Positions 23,426 through 32,594 of a stretch of DNA of 64,000 bases are shown in pieces. Every line of letters begins with the position of its first letter. The first letter of the stretch is position 1. The DNA is from Takashimella koratensis (Eukaryota > Basidiomycota > Tremellomycetes > Trichosporonales > Tetragoniomycetaceae), in assembly GCA_003116875.1 (NCBI GenBank), contig BCKT01000022.1, positions 62,488 to 126,487 on the forward strand, read 5' to 3'. A program made the translations under genes and the position numbers. The notes under the pieces are model-generated. The model saw nothing but the letters and a program-made list of their open reading frames with translations, was not told the origin of the DNA and made no database searches.

Positions 23426-24441
23426 CTACGAAGAACCCGATAGGTTTTGGATAGCAGTGATAACTGTGTCAAGCGACTTGATAGAAGAGCTATCATCAGT
23501 CCATACTTCCCACTCGTCCGCGGTTGAGTTAATCTCCAACTCCTTGAAAGATACGCCTCTGTCAGCTGGAACGAGTACTACGATGGTCTCAGATCTGGTC
23601 TTGCCGTATACACGCGTGGGTCCGTCCTGCTGAAGGAAGAGCTTGAGCTCATCCACGAGGCTGAGCAGACCACCAGCAGATGCAAAACGCCTAGCCTGAA
23701 AGAAACTAGGTTCTTCGAGACGAAAAGCGCTCAACTTAGGGCGATCACCTCTCCTATTTCGACGGCTAGACACTTCGATGACAGGGGCTTCAGGCTCCGT
23801 CACGTTGATCTCTCCGTCTATGACCTCTGTTCCGTCTACAACGTTAAGCCACTCGTTCACTTCGAGGTCGTGGAATGCATGAATCATCTGGATTGTCTCG
23901 TCTCTCCCCAAATCGCTGTGGAAATGTGGGATGTCTTTGGTCCACTTGGAGAGGCCTTTGGGGTCTGGCTTTGGGTTCGAGAGTTCTGTCTCCATAAGCT
24001 CATGCTGGAAGTCCGGGTCCGGGCCTGCCATGAAGTGCCCATTGAAGGTGATGACTCGTAAAGTCAACGTTGTAAAGTCAACGTTCCCGCAGCGCCGGTA
24101 ACAGAATCGTCACCGTTCTTGCCGAGAGTGGTCTCGAGGCAATGAAATCCTCCGATTTTCTTGTCGGCGGGCAGTCGGCCAATACTGGATAAAGAGTTGT
24201 GAATCGATTGAGCTGTAAGTCCCCACAGCTCATCGCGTATTGCTTGATCGAGATCATTGGTGTTTCGGCTGATTAGCTGCAGAAACTGCGCCTGAACATC
24301 TGAAGAGCCAAATTCAGGCTGGGTTTGGGGATAGCGCCAAGCTGATGCTACCGTATTGAAAACCGAGCTGTTGTCGAACGTTCCAAGAGAACGCCTGTGG
24401 AACTTCTGCGACTGTAAATCCTCCTTGATCCATGAGACCAT
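23426..24441 (-). pseudogene. Island gene A1: frameshifted member of unknown family A
   Basis: I recognise no known family. Two open frames on the minus strand, 24441 to about 24064 and about 24067 to 23426, line up end to end with the single frame of A2. Shared landmarks, in order, are WIKEDL near the start, TVASAWRYP, a Gln/Leu helix (AQFLQLI), GGFHCLE, TLTL then RVITFNGHF, a helix around MIHAFHDLE, VIEVSSRRNRR and FLQQDG. The frame breaks at an exact 14-bp tandem duplication at 24058-24085, just after TLTL, and a stop follows at once. Without the duplication the frame would be 334 codons. Where A2 and A3 have introns, A1 reads through without a stop. ATG 24441 matches the start of A2. Unless the duplication is an assembly error or differs between alleles, only a protein of about 126 residues can be made. 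No signal peptide or membrane helix is seen. Confidence 0.6.
24058..24085. repeat. Exact 14-bp tandem duplication inside island gene A1
   Basis: The unit gtaaagtcaacgtt occurs at 24058-24071 and again at 24072-24085 with no mismatch. Because 14 is not a multiple of three, it shifts the A1 frame, and the protein similarity to A2 and A3 changes frame exactly here. Confidence 0.95.
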
Positions 24442-25498
24442 TGTGATGATATTGTGTATATCGTTGTAAATCGGTGGGACAAACTGTTGCAATGATGAGT
24501 GATGAGAGCGAGAGGGGTCGAGAGAGACACAAGACGTCTTTTGTAGTAGAGGCAACCATGTGGTGGTCGCAACGGGTAAGACTAGTCGCTGCCATGTCCT
24601 TTCAGGTATTCCGGCTGAAACAGAAGAGTGCTTCGAAGGCATCCAACAGAGACAACATCCTTTGTTGAACATTCGTCCCCACTCACGCTGCCGGGCGAGC
24701 GAACAACTATCGCCGGCTTGCCCCGATATGTTCAAAGCGCCTCTTGAAATGTCCTTTCTCTTACTGCATGTCAACTGCAAACAATCTTACTCCGATCCCG
24801 GCGGCCGCCTTTATCCTTTGACTGTGTGGATGACAGCTCTGGCGTTCGAAATGTCTCTCCATGTCGACTTCTCGTCTGAAACTAGGCAAAGGAGAGCTGA
24901 CCAGCGCCACGGGAGCGCGGTCCCGGTCATACACGACTATTTGGTCGCTGCCTTCCTGTCTCCGCATGACTCGAAGGGGATGATTAGAGCAGTCTTTCCA
25001 GTCTGCTGACTGAGTAGACGGCCGAGACGTCTTCAGTACATCTCTCACGAGCGAAGTGGAACATGGAAATGGACACGACTGGGCGAGCTTGAGTGGGAGA
25101 TGGAGCTGTGCAACCCGCACAACTTTGCACAAAGTTGATTTATGACTCAAGAGTCCCGGACAAGGTGCAGGTCAGGGATCATCCCCGCTTTTATTATTGA
25201 CGATAAGAACAAGAGAAAGGCCAAGGACAAACCGTCGAATCACCCCGGACGTACATAACTACTAGACGGTCTGGAGTTGAGGCCGAGCCCGAAAGGGCCA
25301 TCACGACGGTCTGAACCGCTGCTCGGTCGCCGAGACGCCCCAAAGACAATATGTAAGGATTATCACCGTGAGTATGCTTCCCCATCAATATGCAGACTAT
25401 CTAGCAAGCGGGACTAGAAGGAGCTAAGGGTATTTCTGTCACAATACCTGGTACTGAATAACTCAAACAGGAGTGAGTAATCGAGACTCTGATCATTC
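24442..25498. other. Intergenic between A1 and A2
   Basis: This 1.06-kb stretch lies between the A1 start and the A2 stop. The A1 frame stays open upstream to 24780, but similarity to A2 begins at 24441, so the extension is probably not coding. I see no further copy of the family and no clear TATA element next to A1. Confidence 0.4.
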
Positions 25499-26345
25499 CT
25501 AGTCGATGCGGCCGACCTCAGTCTCAATGTCCCATTGGTCATCAGTCTTCAACAGGACATGCTGCGTGAATTCTTCGGTTGTCTGATCGTACGTCATTAT
25601 CGATTCAATCCTGGTCCTTCCATGGATACGGTCATCAGAATCCTGTTGAAAGAATCGCTCTCGTTCTTCAGCCATGCTCGGTAGAGGGGAGCTGCTGGCT
25701 GGAGGACGTCGTGTAAGGAAGGGGGTTCCGTCTTTCAGGATGACGCTCACCGCCTGGCCGACGAGAGCGACGGGAGGAAACTTCGATCACGACCCCCTCG
25801 TTCTGGGCGTCCTCATTCATATCGTGAAAGGCAGTGATCAACTCACGCACGCTGTCTCGTGACCTGTCGTTGTTGAAGTCCGGGAGGTCTTCGGGCCAGC
25901 ACGTCGATTTATTGAGACGGGGTTGAGAAAGCTCTTGTTTCATTGATCGCACGATATCGTCAACACCTTCACTGACCCTGTGACCGGTGAAGGTTGTGAC
26001 GCATAGCGTTTTGCCGCCAGCGCTTTGTGTTCCCGTGGCGATGGCAATCTCCATACAATGCAGGCCTCCAGTTAAAATCCGTTTCGTATATATCCCAGCT
26101 TTATAAAGACCTTCCGATATAACATTGCCTGCAAGAGCACTTAACACTTTACGCTCCTCGTCATGTAGGTTGTCCGTGTTCACCAACTGCAACACCTGCG
26201 CTTTGACGTTGAAGGAGTCTCCGTTAGCAGATGTCTCAGGGTAGCGCCAAGCAGAAGCAACGGTGGAGAGCATTTGGCTTCCATCGCTTTGATTGGGATC
26301 CTTCATCAGCTCGGTTGGTAGATCTTCCTTGATCCAAGTGGACAT
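25499..26345 (-). CDS. Island gene A2: intact member of unknown family A
   Basis: Two exons, 26345-25751 and 25698-25499, give 264 residues. The 52-nt intron starts GTGAGC, ends CTCCAG and restores the frame that aligns with the C-terminus of A1. Visible landmarks are MSTWIKEDLPTE, LSTVASAWRYPET, VKAQVLQLV, GGLHCMEIA, TLCVTTFTGH, a helix with RELITAFHDM, VVIEVSSRRSRR, ERFFQQDSDDR and TRIESIM. The protein looks soluble and mixed alpha/beta, with no signal peptide, membrane helix or catalytic motif I know. Similarity to A1 runs over the whole length, so this is a real gene family. Function is unknown. A TATAAAAG box lies 126 bp upstream of the ATG. Confidence 0.65.
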
Positions 26346-26470
26346 GGCAACTGAATGCTTCAACTTTGGTGAGATGTCTTGAGTCTTTTGCGCGTAAGTA
26401 GATGATATCAGCTCAATAAGACTGAGTAGCGTTGAAGGAAAAGACGAGCTTTTGCACAATCCATACCTGC

Positions 26471-26478
26471 CTTTTATA
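26471..26478 (-). promoter_or_regulatory. TATA box of island gene A2
   Basis: TATAAAAG on the minus strand, 126 bp upstream of the A2 ATG. It is a perfect match to the TATA consensus in an otherwise unremarkable leader. Confidence 0.55.
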
Positions 26479-27465
26479 CGAAGGGGGCGAGGTAGCCATT
26501 AGACTGCCTAGCTAGATTACCAGGCTTTTTAGCCTCGGATCTTTGTCAACTGTCTGTCGCCGAGTTTCCACGCAATACTGACCATCGGCTGACGAGCCCG
26601 ACTATATTCCTTTGGATTTACTAAGCGCTAGCCCCGTTCGGCTCCAAATTCGTCCCAGCTTGAAACCGATTGACGCCGGACGATGCCGAGGAGAGAGCCC
26701 CCGAGGACAAAGAGAAAATGGCCTTCGAGTATCATCGAGCAGAACACCTCCCCCCCACAGCCAGGATTTGAAGGCGACAGTAAACGCCCTCGGTATCTAC
26801 TTCAACGGACAAGCTGTCAACGATAAAGGAAGTTGCATTTGGTCCCACTTTGATCTGTAGCGTATAGAGACAGCTGCGTCCGACCGGGAGCTAACGCCAG
26901 CAGCAAGCATGCTCGGTATTTATTTTGTGGACGGGTTATCCCTTGTCTCTCTCCTCACAGTGAGTATCGAGCAGTCAACCCAACCAACAAAACCCGCAAG
27001 GCGGTCTACACACTTGCCAACACTGAGATAGGAGGTAGTTCGGAGGCAACGGGGGTACTGTCGTACAGAGCTCTTTGGCAAATCTCAAGCGGACTGGGGA
27101 TCTCTCCCTGACGCCACAGAGTTTGCTGCTGGTTGGGCTGTCGCTTATCCCCAGCTCAGCTGGATCCACACGCTTTTCGTGGGCTGCACGTATAACGCGA
27201 ATTCCCACTGACGAATACATCCTGGTCTCACATACATCTTCGTTCGCCTCCAATGCATTCAAACAGCCAGTGGTGCTGAGTAACGATGGAACTACGAAAG
27301 AAACTGCTTGATTTGGACACTCTTCTACACGGCACCTTTGGGCACACCGTCAACTCTCATCATCGGGGGCCACCGGCAGTACTCCGGAAAGGTTGGGGTG
27401 GGCAGATGGATCGGCATCCGAATCGGCATCCGAATCGGTATCTTTGCTGACCGATGGGAATCTCT
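26479..27465. other. Intergenic between A2 and A3
   Basis: No recognisable gene in this stretch of about 1 kb. A short array of a 12-bp unit lies at 27411-27442, just downstream of the A3 stop. Open frames here are short and unbiased. Confidence 0.4.
27411..27442. repeat. 12-bp tandem repeat downstream of A3
   Basis: The unit tcggcatccgaa occurs twice in full, followed by a partial copy with one change (tcggtatc). Confidence 0.85.
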
Positions 27466-28413
27466 CTACCAGTGAGCCGTCTTCATGATTGACTCCTTCG
27501 GCGCACCCCAAAAGATCCGCCGCATGATCGGCTGGACGGGGGATTGGGCGTCGCCGATGAAACTCGAAGTGAGCTGAGTCGAACTTTCACCGGGGACTTG
27601 AACCATCGTTCGTTGTAAGCGCTCGCCGACAGTACGTTGAGAGCGGGGCCTGGCAGTTTGCACGATGACTTGTTGGTCTTCGATTTCTCTTCGCTGCCGA
27701 GCGATTTGACCGGACGTGCGGTGCCGATCAAAGGACCTGCTCGTCGTCCCCATTGCAAAAGAAAAGAGGTCGAGCACTTGATCTGCGTCCACTTGCGTCT
27801 CGGCCTCTTGGGATTTGGGGAGGTCTTTGGGCCAATGGGTCGGGACTTTGGGACCGAAGAGAGAAAGCTCGTCCGACATCTGCCTGAAGAGAATGTAGGG
27901 CTCCGGCGCCTTCAAGTGCCCGTTGAAGATGAGGAGACGCAGAGTTTGAGGTTGCAAAGATGTGGGGGGGTCAGAGGTGATCATGGGAAGTTCCGTACCG
28001 ATGATCGTGACCGTCGGAATCTCCAAACAGTGTACACCGCCGATGAAGTCGCTGTCTTGAAGCCTGTTACAGCTGCGCAGATAGTCCATCATCCCCGAGA
28101 CCGCCAGTCTGATTGAGTCGAAACGAGCTCCAGGACTGTTTCGTCCGGCGTTGTCATCAGAGAGTTGCAGGACCTGTCCGGTGTCAGGTATGGCATCTGA
28201 AGACGCCTGAGGAGGTCCGAGCGGTCCCGAAGTACCTGGGATGCCGAGAGGGGACCGAGCGGGGTGGCGTAGGCCGAGGCCACGGAGAACAATAAAGACC
28301 ACTAGTAGGGGCGATGCAGCGCTGCGGCGCACGAGCCCGCGAGCGGCTGCGGCCGTGGAGAACGACGGGGATGCATGAACGACGCGCAAGCGGTCGAGGC
28401 CGATCTGGTGCAT
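27466..28413 (-). CDS. Island gene A3: divergent member of unknown family A, 5' end uncertain
   Basis: From about 28173 down to 27466 the frame encodes family-A landmarks: VLQLSDDN, GGVHCLEI, QTLRLLIFNGHL, WPKDLP and, near the end, RIFWGAPKESIM. Upstream, the matching FSVASAYATPLG segment is in another frame. A 62-nt intron (28235-28174, with CTGAC close to its acceptor) joins the two exactly (SASQ to VLQL), as the family alignment requires. Before that, an in-frame TAG at 28302-28304 separates the conserved part from ATG 28376. Either the first exon is spliced at the AG of that TAG, or the copy has a nonsense mutation. The start is therefore unresolved. ATG 28413 abuts a TATA-like element and is unlikely to be used. 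Function is unknown. The first exon is GC-rich and differs from A1 and A2. Confidence 0.45.
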   Translation of the reverse strand: MHQIGLDRLRVVHASPSFSTAAAARGLVRRSAASPLLVVFIVLRGLGLRHPARSPLGIPGTSGPLGPPQASSDAIPDTGQVLQLSDDNAGRNSPGARFDSIRLAVSGMMDYLRSCNRLQDSDFIGGVHCLEIPTVTIIGTELPMITSDPPTSLQPQTLRLLIFNGHLKAPEPYILFRQMSDELSLFGPKVPTHWPKDLPKSQEAETQVDADQVLDLFSFAMGTTSRSFDRHRTSGQIARQRREIEDQQVIVQTARPRSQRTVGERLQRTMVQVPGESSTQLTSSFIGDAQSPVQPIMRRIFWGAPKESIMKTAHW

Positions 28414-28420
28414 TTAAATA
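28413..28420 (-). promoter_or_regulatory. TATA-like element of island gene A3
   Basis: TATTTAAA on the minus strand. It lies at the 5' end of the A3 locus, which makes the overlapping ATG 28413 a poor start candidate and points to a start further downstream. Confidence 0.4.
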
Positions 28421-29859
28421 GCAGTCTGTAGCGTCGAGAGATGAATCCCCAACCCGTTGAAACCTAACATCCGGCGACGTCGAGTGCACTTTTTCCCGGG
28501 TCGTGCACTGGGTAACGTTGTCGTATCTTGACGATGAACGGCGGCGGGGAACCCTGGTCTGGGGAAAGGTCGCTGGTATTTCAGCTTGTCATCCTCGGTG
28601 GAAAGCGTTGAGAGCTCGTCTACCGCAAGCGAAAGTCGTCCAAGACGAGAGAAGAGGGTGCGAAAGGTAAGAAGGATGTGCTGGCAGATCGTGGAAAAAG
28701 CTTGGGGGTCGAGTCGAGGTTGGTGAGGTGAATAGTGCGAGCTGAGGGGTATAGTGGAAGAGACGAAAGCTAAAGTATTTCAGAATCAATTTCCGTCTCG
28801 TCAAATAACACACAGCTGCTGACTTTCCGTGAGCCTCAGTCCGCCTCTTCCGACTTCGCATCCTCCTCTGTCCTTTCATCGGGGAGTCAAGTGGGGCTGG
28901 CGCCGTGCGCATGCCTGCTCTTCCGTCACCTGGCGGAAGACAAGCAGCTCGTGCTTAACCCTCTGCCGACCACCCTCTCTTTTGTGCATTCTTTGACACT
29001 ACTTTGAAACTCGGAGAAAGACCGAGCTGTTTGTGGAGGTGCTATGTTTGAAAGGCTCAGTGTACTCGAAGGCATAGTGCTGCCTGAGGTCTGGTGCAAG
29101 GCAAATAGACGGCCAAACGGCGAAGTATCAACTCAGCATGAACTCAGCTCGGTCGAGACGAATGATCAGCGGTGAAAGGAGAGACAAAGTTAACGTTTGC
29201 TGACAGTGGCTCGGCCGAAAAAGTTCAAGGCCTCAAGTGTGGCGACTCTAAGAGTTGACAGGGATGGTGTCATGAACTCTTATGTGCCACACGAGGTGTC
29301 TCTCAGGCCTTCTTGATGACCCCATGTCGGCCGAAAAGGTGAGGACCTTGGATCAAGCGGCTCTGTGCGGTCCCAGGAGGGATGTCAGGAGCGAACCTCA
29401 CTGTCAAGTTGGTTGCTCGTCAACAAGGGCCCAAGGTGTTGAACTTTCGTTCACACAATGCTCCCTCCTCTCTGCTCCTGATGCCAGCAAGTGAGTTAGA
29501 GGTTACGGATGCACTTGTCGGAGCTTCAGGGGTACTATGAGAGCGGCTCAAGCCGACGCCCGGATACGCAGCAAGAGTGATACGGAAATGACCAGGCTAC
29601 AGTGCACAAGCAAGTGCTCGCTATCGATGCTCACCTATATCGAGCTGACTGGGGTCGGAGGTGATTGTGGAGTATCAGCGTCAGATTCATTAGGACTGGC
29701 TCTTCTGCGATAAAAACGTCCTAGTCACAAGAGTATTACCTATACCATAGCGTATAACACTCATTCGACCGATCAATCAACCACTAGATATCATTATACA
29801 AAAGCAGCCTCGCTGGCGTCCCCTGGAACCATTAACGTGTCAGCGAACTCATTCTTCTG
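28421..29859. other. Intergenic between family A and family B genes
   Basis: These 1.4 kb hold no gene I recognise and no further copy of either family that I could detect. The region marks the change from A-type to B-type paralogues. Confidence 0.4.
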
Positions 29860-30785
29860 TCAGAACGGCTCAGGTCTGGAGTCTTGCTGGTCAGCCACTT
29901 CCATGTTGGGACGGTAGACCGACGTCCACTCCATCGGCTCCATGGCTGAAGGAACTCCTGATACCATGTCTTGGAAGTACGCATCGAACTCGGATCCGAC
30001 CTGGGAGACTCCTTGGATCATGGTGACGATGTCATTCAATGTCCGTTGGAAAAGAGATGAACATTCTGAAGGTTCCCGCGCAGTAATTGGTAAGCCATTT
30101 GCAAAGGACTTGATAAGCTTGGCGTAAAAGGACTTTGCTGTCTGTCCGGTTGAAATCGGGTTAAAATCCTCGAGCTCGCCTCCAGGGGTCTGCCCAAGGG
30201 TGTCTGGCATCCCACGGTATCTGTGAACCCCTTCAAGATTCTGATCTTCGTTGGGCTTTTCCTCAAGCGCGTTCCCGTACGCTACGATGGAGGTATCAAG
30301 AGAGCCGCAGCAATCCTCACGATCGCAGCCCGCAGATGAATGTCCATAGCAGTCCGGCAACATGGTCGTCAGATGGAGGCCTCGAGAAGGGTGACCATCC
30401 CGAGCCATCGAGATCGCGCCAGAATCCACTTCATGGAAGAGGTAAATCTATCCGAAAGGATATCATGGACGCTGCAGTGCCAAGGATGTTCTTCCACCTC
30501 AGCTGCACTGGGTTCTCTGGGGACAGCTCGAACCATGAGATGATAGATATCATCGAGTTCGTCATCAGACATGGTGAGGTCGGCTCCGGTCCACAGAGAA
30601 AGGACTTGAAGGTAGCCATCGTTGCTCTGACGAAGGATAAACGGGAGGCGGGAGCGAAGGGCTTGAGAGGCCCTCGTCTGGGCGGGGGTGAAGTAAGTCC
30701 AGGTGCGACCGTCGACACTCGGAGTTGCAATCGGTGGGCGAATTCGAGAGAGAACGTCAAGCGGTGAAGGTATGCAGGGCAACAT
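29860..30785 (-). pseudogene. Island gene B1: frameshifted member of unknown family B
   Basis: I recognise no known family. Two overlapping minus-strand frames, 30785 to about 30440 and about 30445 to 29860, align consecutively with B2. Landmarks are DGRTWTYF, LRQSNDGYLQVLSL, MSDDELDDIYHL, HCSVHDILSDR, then in the second frame FHEVDSGAISMARDG, GLHLTTMLPDCYGHS, a Cys-rich stretch (CDREDCCGS), QTPGGEL and EFDAYFQDMVS. The frames differ by two bases out of three, consistent with one base lost just after SDR. No GT-AG intron of reasonable length fits. With the base restored the frame would be 309 codons. The ATG at 30785 aligns with the B2 start. It may be a recent pseudogene, an assembly error or a case of programmed frameshifting. 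A TATA box and a poly-G tract lie directly upstream. Confidence 0.55.
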
Positions 30786-30867
30786 GACTCAGAAGTGAGG
30801 TTCCGACTGAGTAGGGAAAAGTGGATGTCGATAGTGAGAAGCGTGTATTCCGAAAGGTCAGTGGGCC

Positions 30868-30875
30868 ATTTTATA
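30868..30875 (-). promoter_or_regulatory. TATA box of island gene B1
   Basis: TATAAAAT on the minus strand, 83 bp upstream of the B1 ATG and 13 bp from the edge of the G-rich tract. Confidence 0.55.
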
Positions 30876-30887
30876 TTCACAAAACTT

Positions 30888-30898
30888 GGGGGGGAGGG

Positions 30899-30936
<38 letters not shown>
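30888..30936. repeat. Poly-G tract with 35 consecutive G, upstream of B1
   Basis: The plus strand reads G almost without break from 30888, with single A bases at 30895 and 30901, then 35 G in a row at 30902-30936. On the B1 coding strand it is poly-C just upstream of the TATA box. Homopolymers this long are unstable in vivo and hard to sequence, so the exact length is unreliable. Confidence 0.95.
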
Positions 30937-30938
<2 letters not shown>

Positions 30939-31472
30939 GACAGAGCAGGTGCACCGACAACACTCCAAAAGCTGATGTGTCACCTTTGACACGCTCTCAC
31001 CTATAATACTCTTAACCTCCTTTCATGATCATCACCATTGTGTTACCTTTCACGAGCATCGGCAACGTCGGCTTATCGCTTATCGACGGAGGAGCTCATG
31101 AACGGAGCAAAAACGTTTCAGACGTCGACGCGGTTTAGGCCGGTAGTCGTGGGTGCTTTACCGCGCTGAGCTGGTTATGCGGCTATGCACGGTACTGCTC
31201 AGTGCTCTTCCGGCTCAGCTTGCCCCTCTACTGTATCCCATCTCGTCTTCCAAGACTGACACACACTGTCCCTCCTGTCAGCAAACTTCGGCAGGGATGT
31301 ACTCTTCTCAGCCACGAAAAGATATTTGGGAGTATCAGCAGCAGAGTTTCCTGGATAGAAGCGTCGTAGATGTAAAGGGTTGTGGGTTGCAAGAGGCTAC
31401 GAGGGCGCGACAGAGAAAGAATGATGCATGTAAGAACTCAGCCTGCCGTTCTGGGTCAAAGGCAGAAGCTAA
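30937..31472. other. Intergenic between B1 and B2
   Basis: No coding block recognised in this stretch of about 540 bp. It should hold the distal B1 promoter and the B2 3' UTR. Confidence 0.4.
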
Positions 31473-32498
31473 TTAGTCCGAATGATGTTCCTCCGAATGA
31501 TACCCGTTGGTGAGTGGCGGCTCCTCCTCCACCATGGTGGTCTCGCCCGTGGGCAGTGTTGGTCGCACTGGTGCGGATGAGGAACCGGCCGCCTGGTCGT
31601 TCTGTCGGGTCGCTCCTGGCCCGTTGCCGCGATGAACCTCGGCCCACTCCTCTCGGCTGTCGGTCAGAGAAGGTCTCGACACGAGATCGTCGTAGAAGGT
31701 GCGGAATGTAGCCCCCTCGTCAGAGATTCCACGTACCAGCGCCGCAGCTCGCTCCAGCAGCGTTGGACCGGGTGACGAAGACAGGGATCCGGTGCCTTGA
31801 CCGGGACTGCGATGCAAGCCGCGTGCGAATGCGTCGACGAGCCCGCCAAGATGAGTGAGGAGGACATTGGTCGGTTGGATAGAGGGATCCATGTCCACGG
31901 CCCTCAACTCGCCGCCGGGAGTTTCTTGAAGGGTCCCGGCCATTCCTCGGCGCTCGCGAGCGAACTGGAGATGTGCTGCGTTGGTTGCGGCTGTTGGGTT
32001 CTGGCAGGGACCAGCGAGGACCTCTGTGCCGAAGCAATTCTGGGTTCGGACGCCGCAGGGGTCCTGAACAGAATGTCCGTAGCAGTGGGGCAGCATCGTG
32101 GTAAGATGAACGCCGCCATGCTGGCTCGTGCCATCGTCTGTCGAAGTCATGACGGAACCGAATTCGTGGAAAATCCAGGATCGGTCCAATGAATTGTGGT
32201 GGAGGCTGCAATGCGTTGGCGGAAGAGATTGGTAGGGGGTGTTTGGAACGGAGTCGATGAGGAGACGATCGATTTCTCTCAGGTCATTGTCGGAGATGGT
32301 GCGGTTGTGAAGTGTGAGGAGCTGGAGGTGACCGTCACCGCTGTAACGGAAGATCTGGCGCGAGCGAGACTCTGCGGGCTGGTTGACGCCGTGATATAGC
32401 CAGGAGCGACCATCGGGACTCCGAGACGAATTCAAGGCGAGAGCTTGAAGCCGAACCGAGTCGAAAGCTTGAGACGCTGCAGTAGACAGTCCCTGCAT
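31473..32498 (-). CDS. Island gene B2: intact member of unknown family B
   Basis: A single-exon frame of 341 residues from ATG 32498; the frame stays open further upstream to 32672. The start is chosen because MQGLSTAASQ aligns with the B1 start and lies 89 bp from a TATA-like element. Landmarks shared with B1 are DGRSWLYHG, RYSGDGHLQLLTL, a helix with DNDLREIDRLLI, HCSLHHNSLDRSWIFHEF, GGVHLTTMLPHCYGHS, a Cys pattern of C-x9-C-x6-C, RRGMAGTLQETPGGEL and FRTFYDDLVSRPSL. The C-terminal 50 residues are low complexity and acidic. There is no signal peptide and no clear membrane helix. The spaced Cys/His residues around HCYGHS could bind metal, but that is a guess. Function is unknown. Confidence 0.6.
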   Translation of the reverse strand: MQGLSTAASQAFDSVRLQALALNSSRSPDGRSWLYHGVNQPAESRSRQIFRYSGDGHLQLLTLHNRTISDNDLREIDRLLIDSVPNTPYQSLPPTHCSLHHNSLDRSWIFHEFGSVMTSTDDGTSQHGGVHLTTMLPHCYGHSVQDPCGVRTQNCFGTEVLAGPCQNPTAATNAAHLQFARERRGMAGTLQETPGGELRAVDMDPSIQPTNVLLTHLGGLVDAFARGLHRSPGQGTGSLSSSPGPTLLERAAALVRGISDEGATFRTFYDDLVSRPSLTDSREEWAEVHRGNGPGATRQNDQAAGSSSAPVRPTLPTGETTMVEEEPPLTNGYHSEEHHSD

Positions 32499-32586
32499 CG
32501 TGCCGAAACGAAAAGTCGAAGATCGATTGTCGAGTAGAATTCGATAGGGAAGGGTAAAAGGCGAAACAAAAGGGTCAGCATGCACC

Positions 32587-32594
32587 ATTAAATA
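32587..32594 (-). promoter_or_regulatory. TATA-like element of island gene B2
   Basis: TATTTAAT on the minus strand, 89 bp upstream of the chosen B2 ATG. The spacing is almost the same as in B1. Confidence 0.45.

Noticed and set aside
23690..23770. A 53-nt GT-AG intron in A1 at the place where A2 has its 52-nt intron
   Set aside because: Using it creates an immediate stop, whereas reading through keeps the frame that aligns with the A2 C-terminus.
24442..24780. N-terminal extension of A1 upstream of ATG 24441
   Set aside because: The frame is open, but similarity to A2 begins at 24441 and the upstream part is unlike any other copy.
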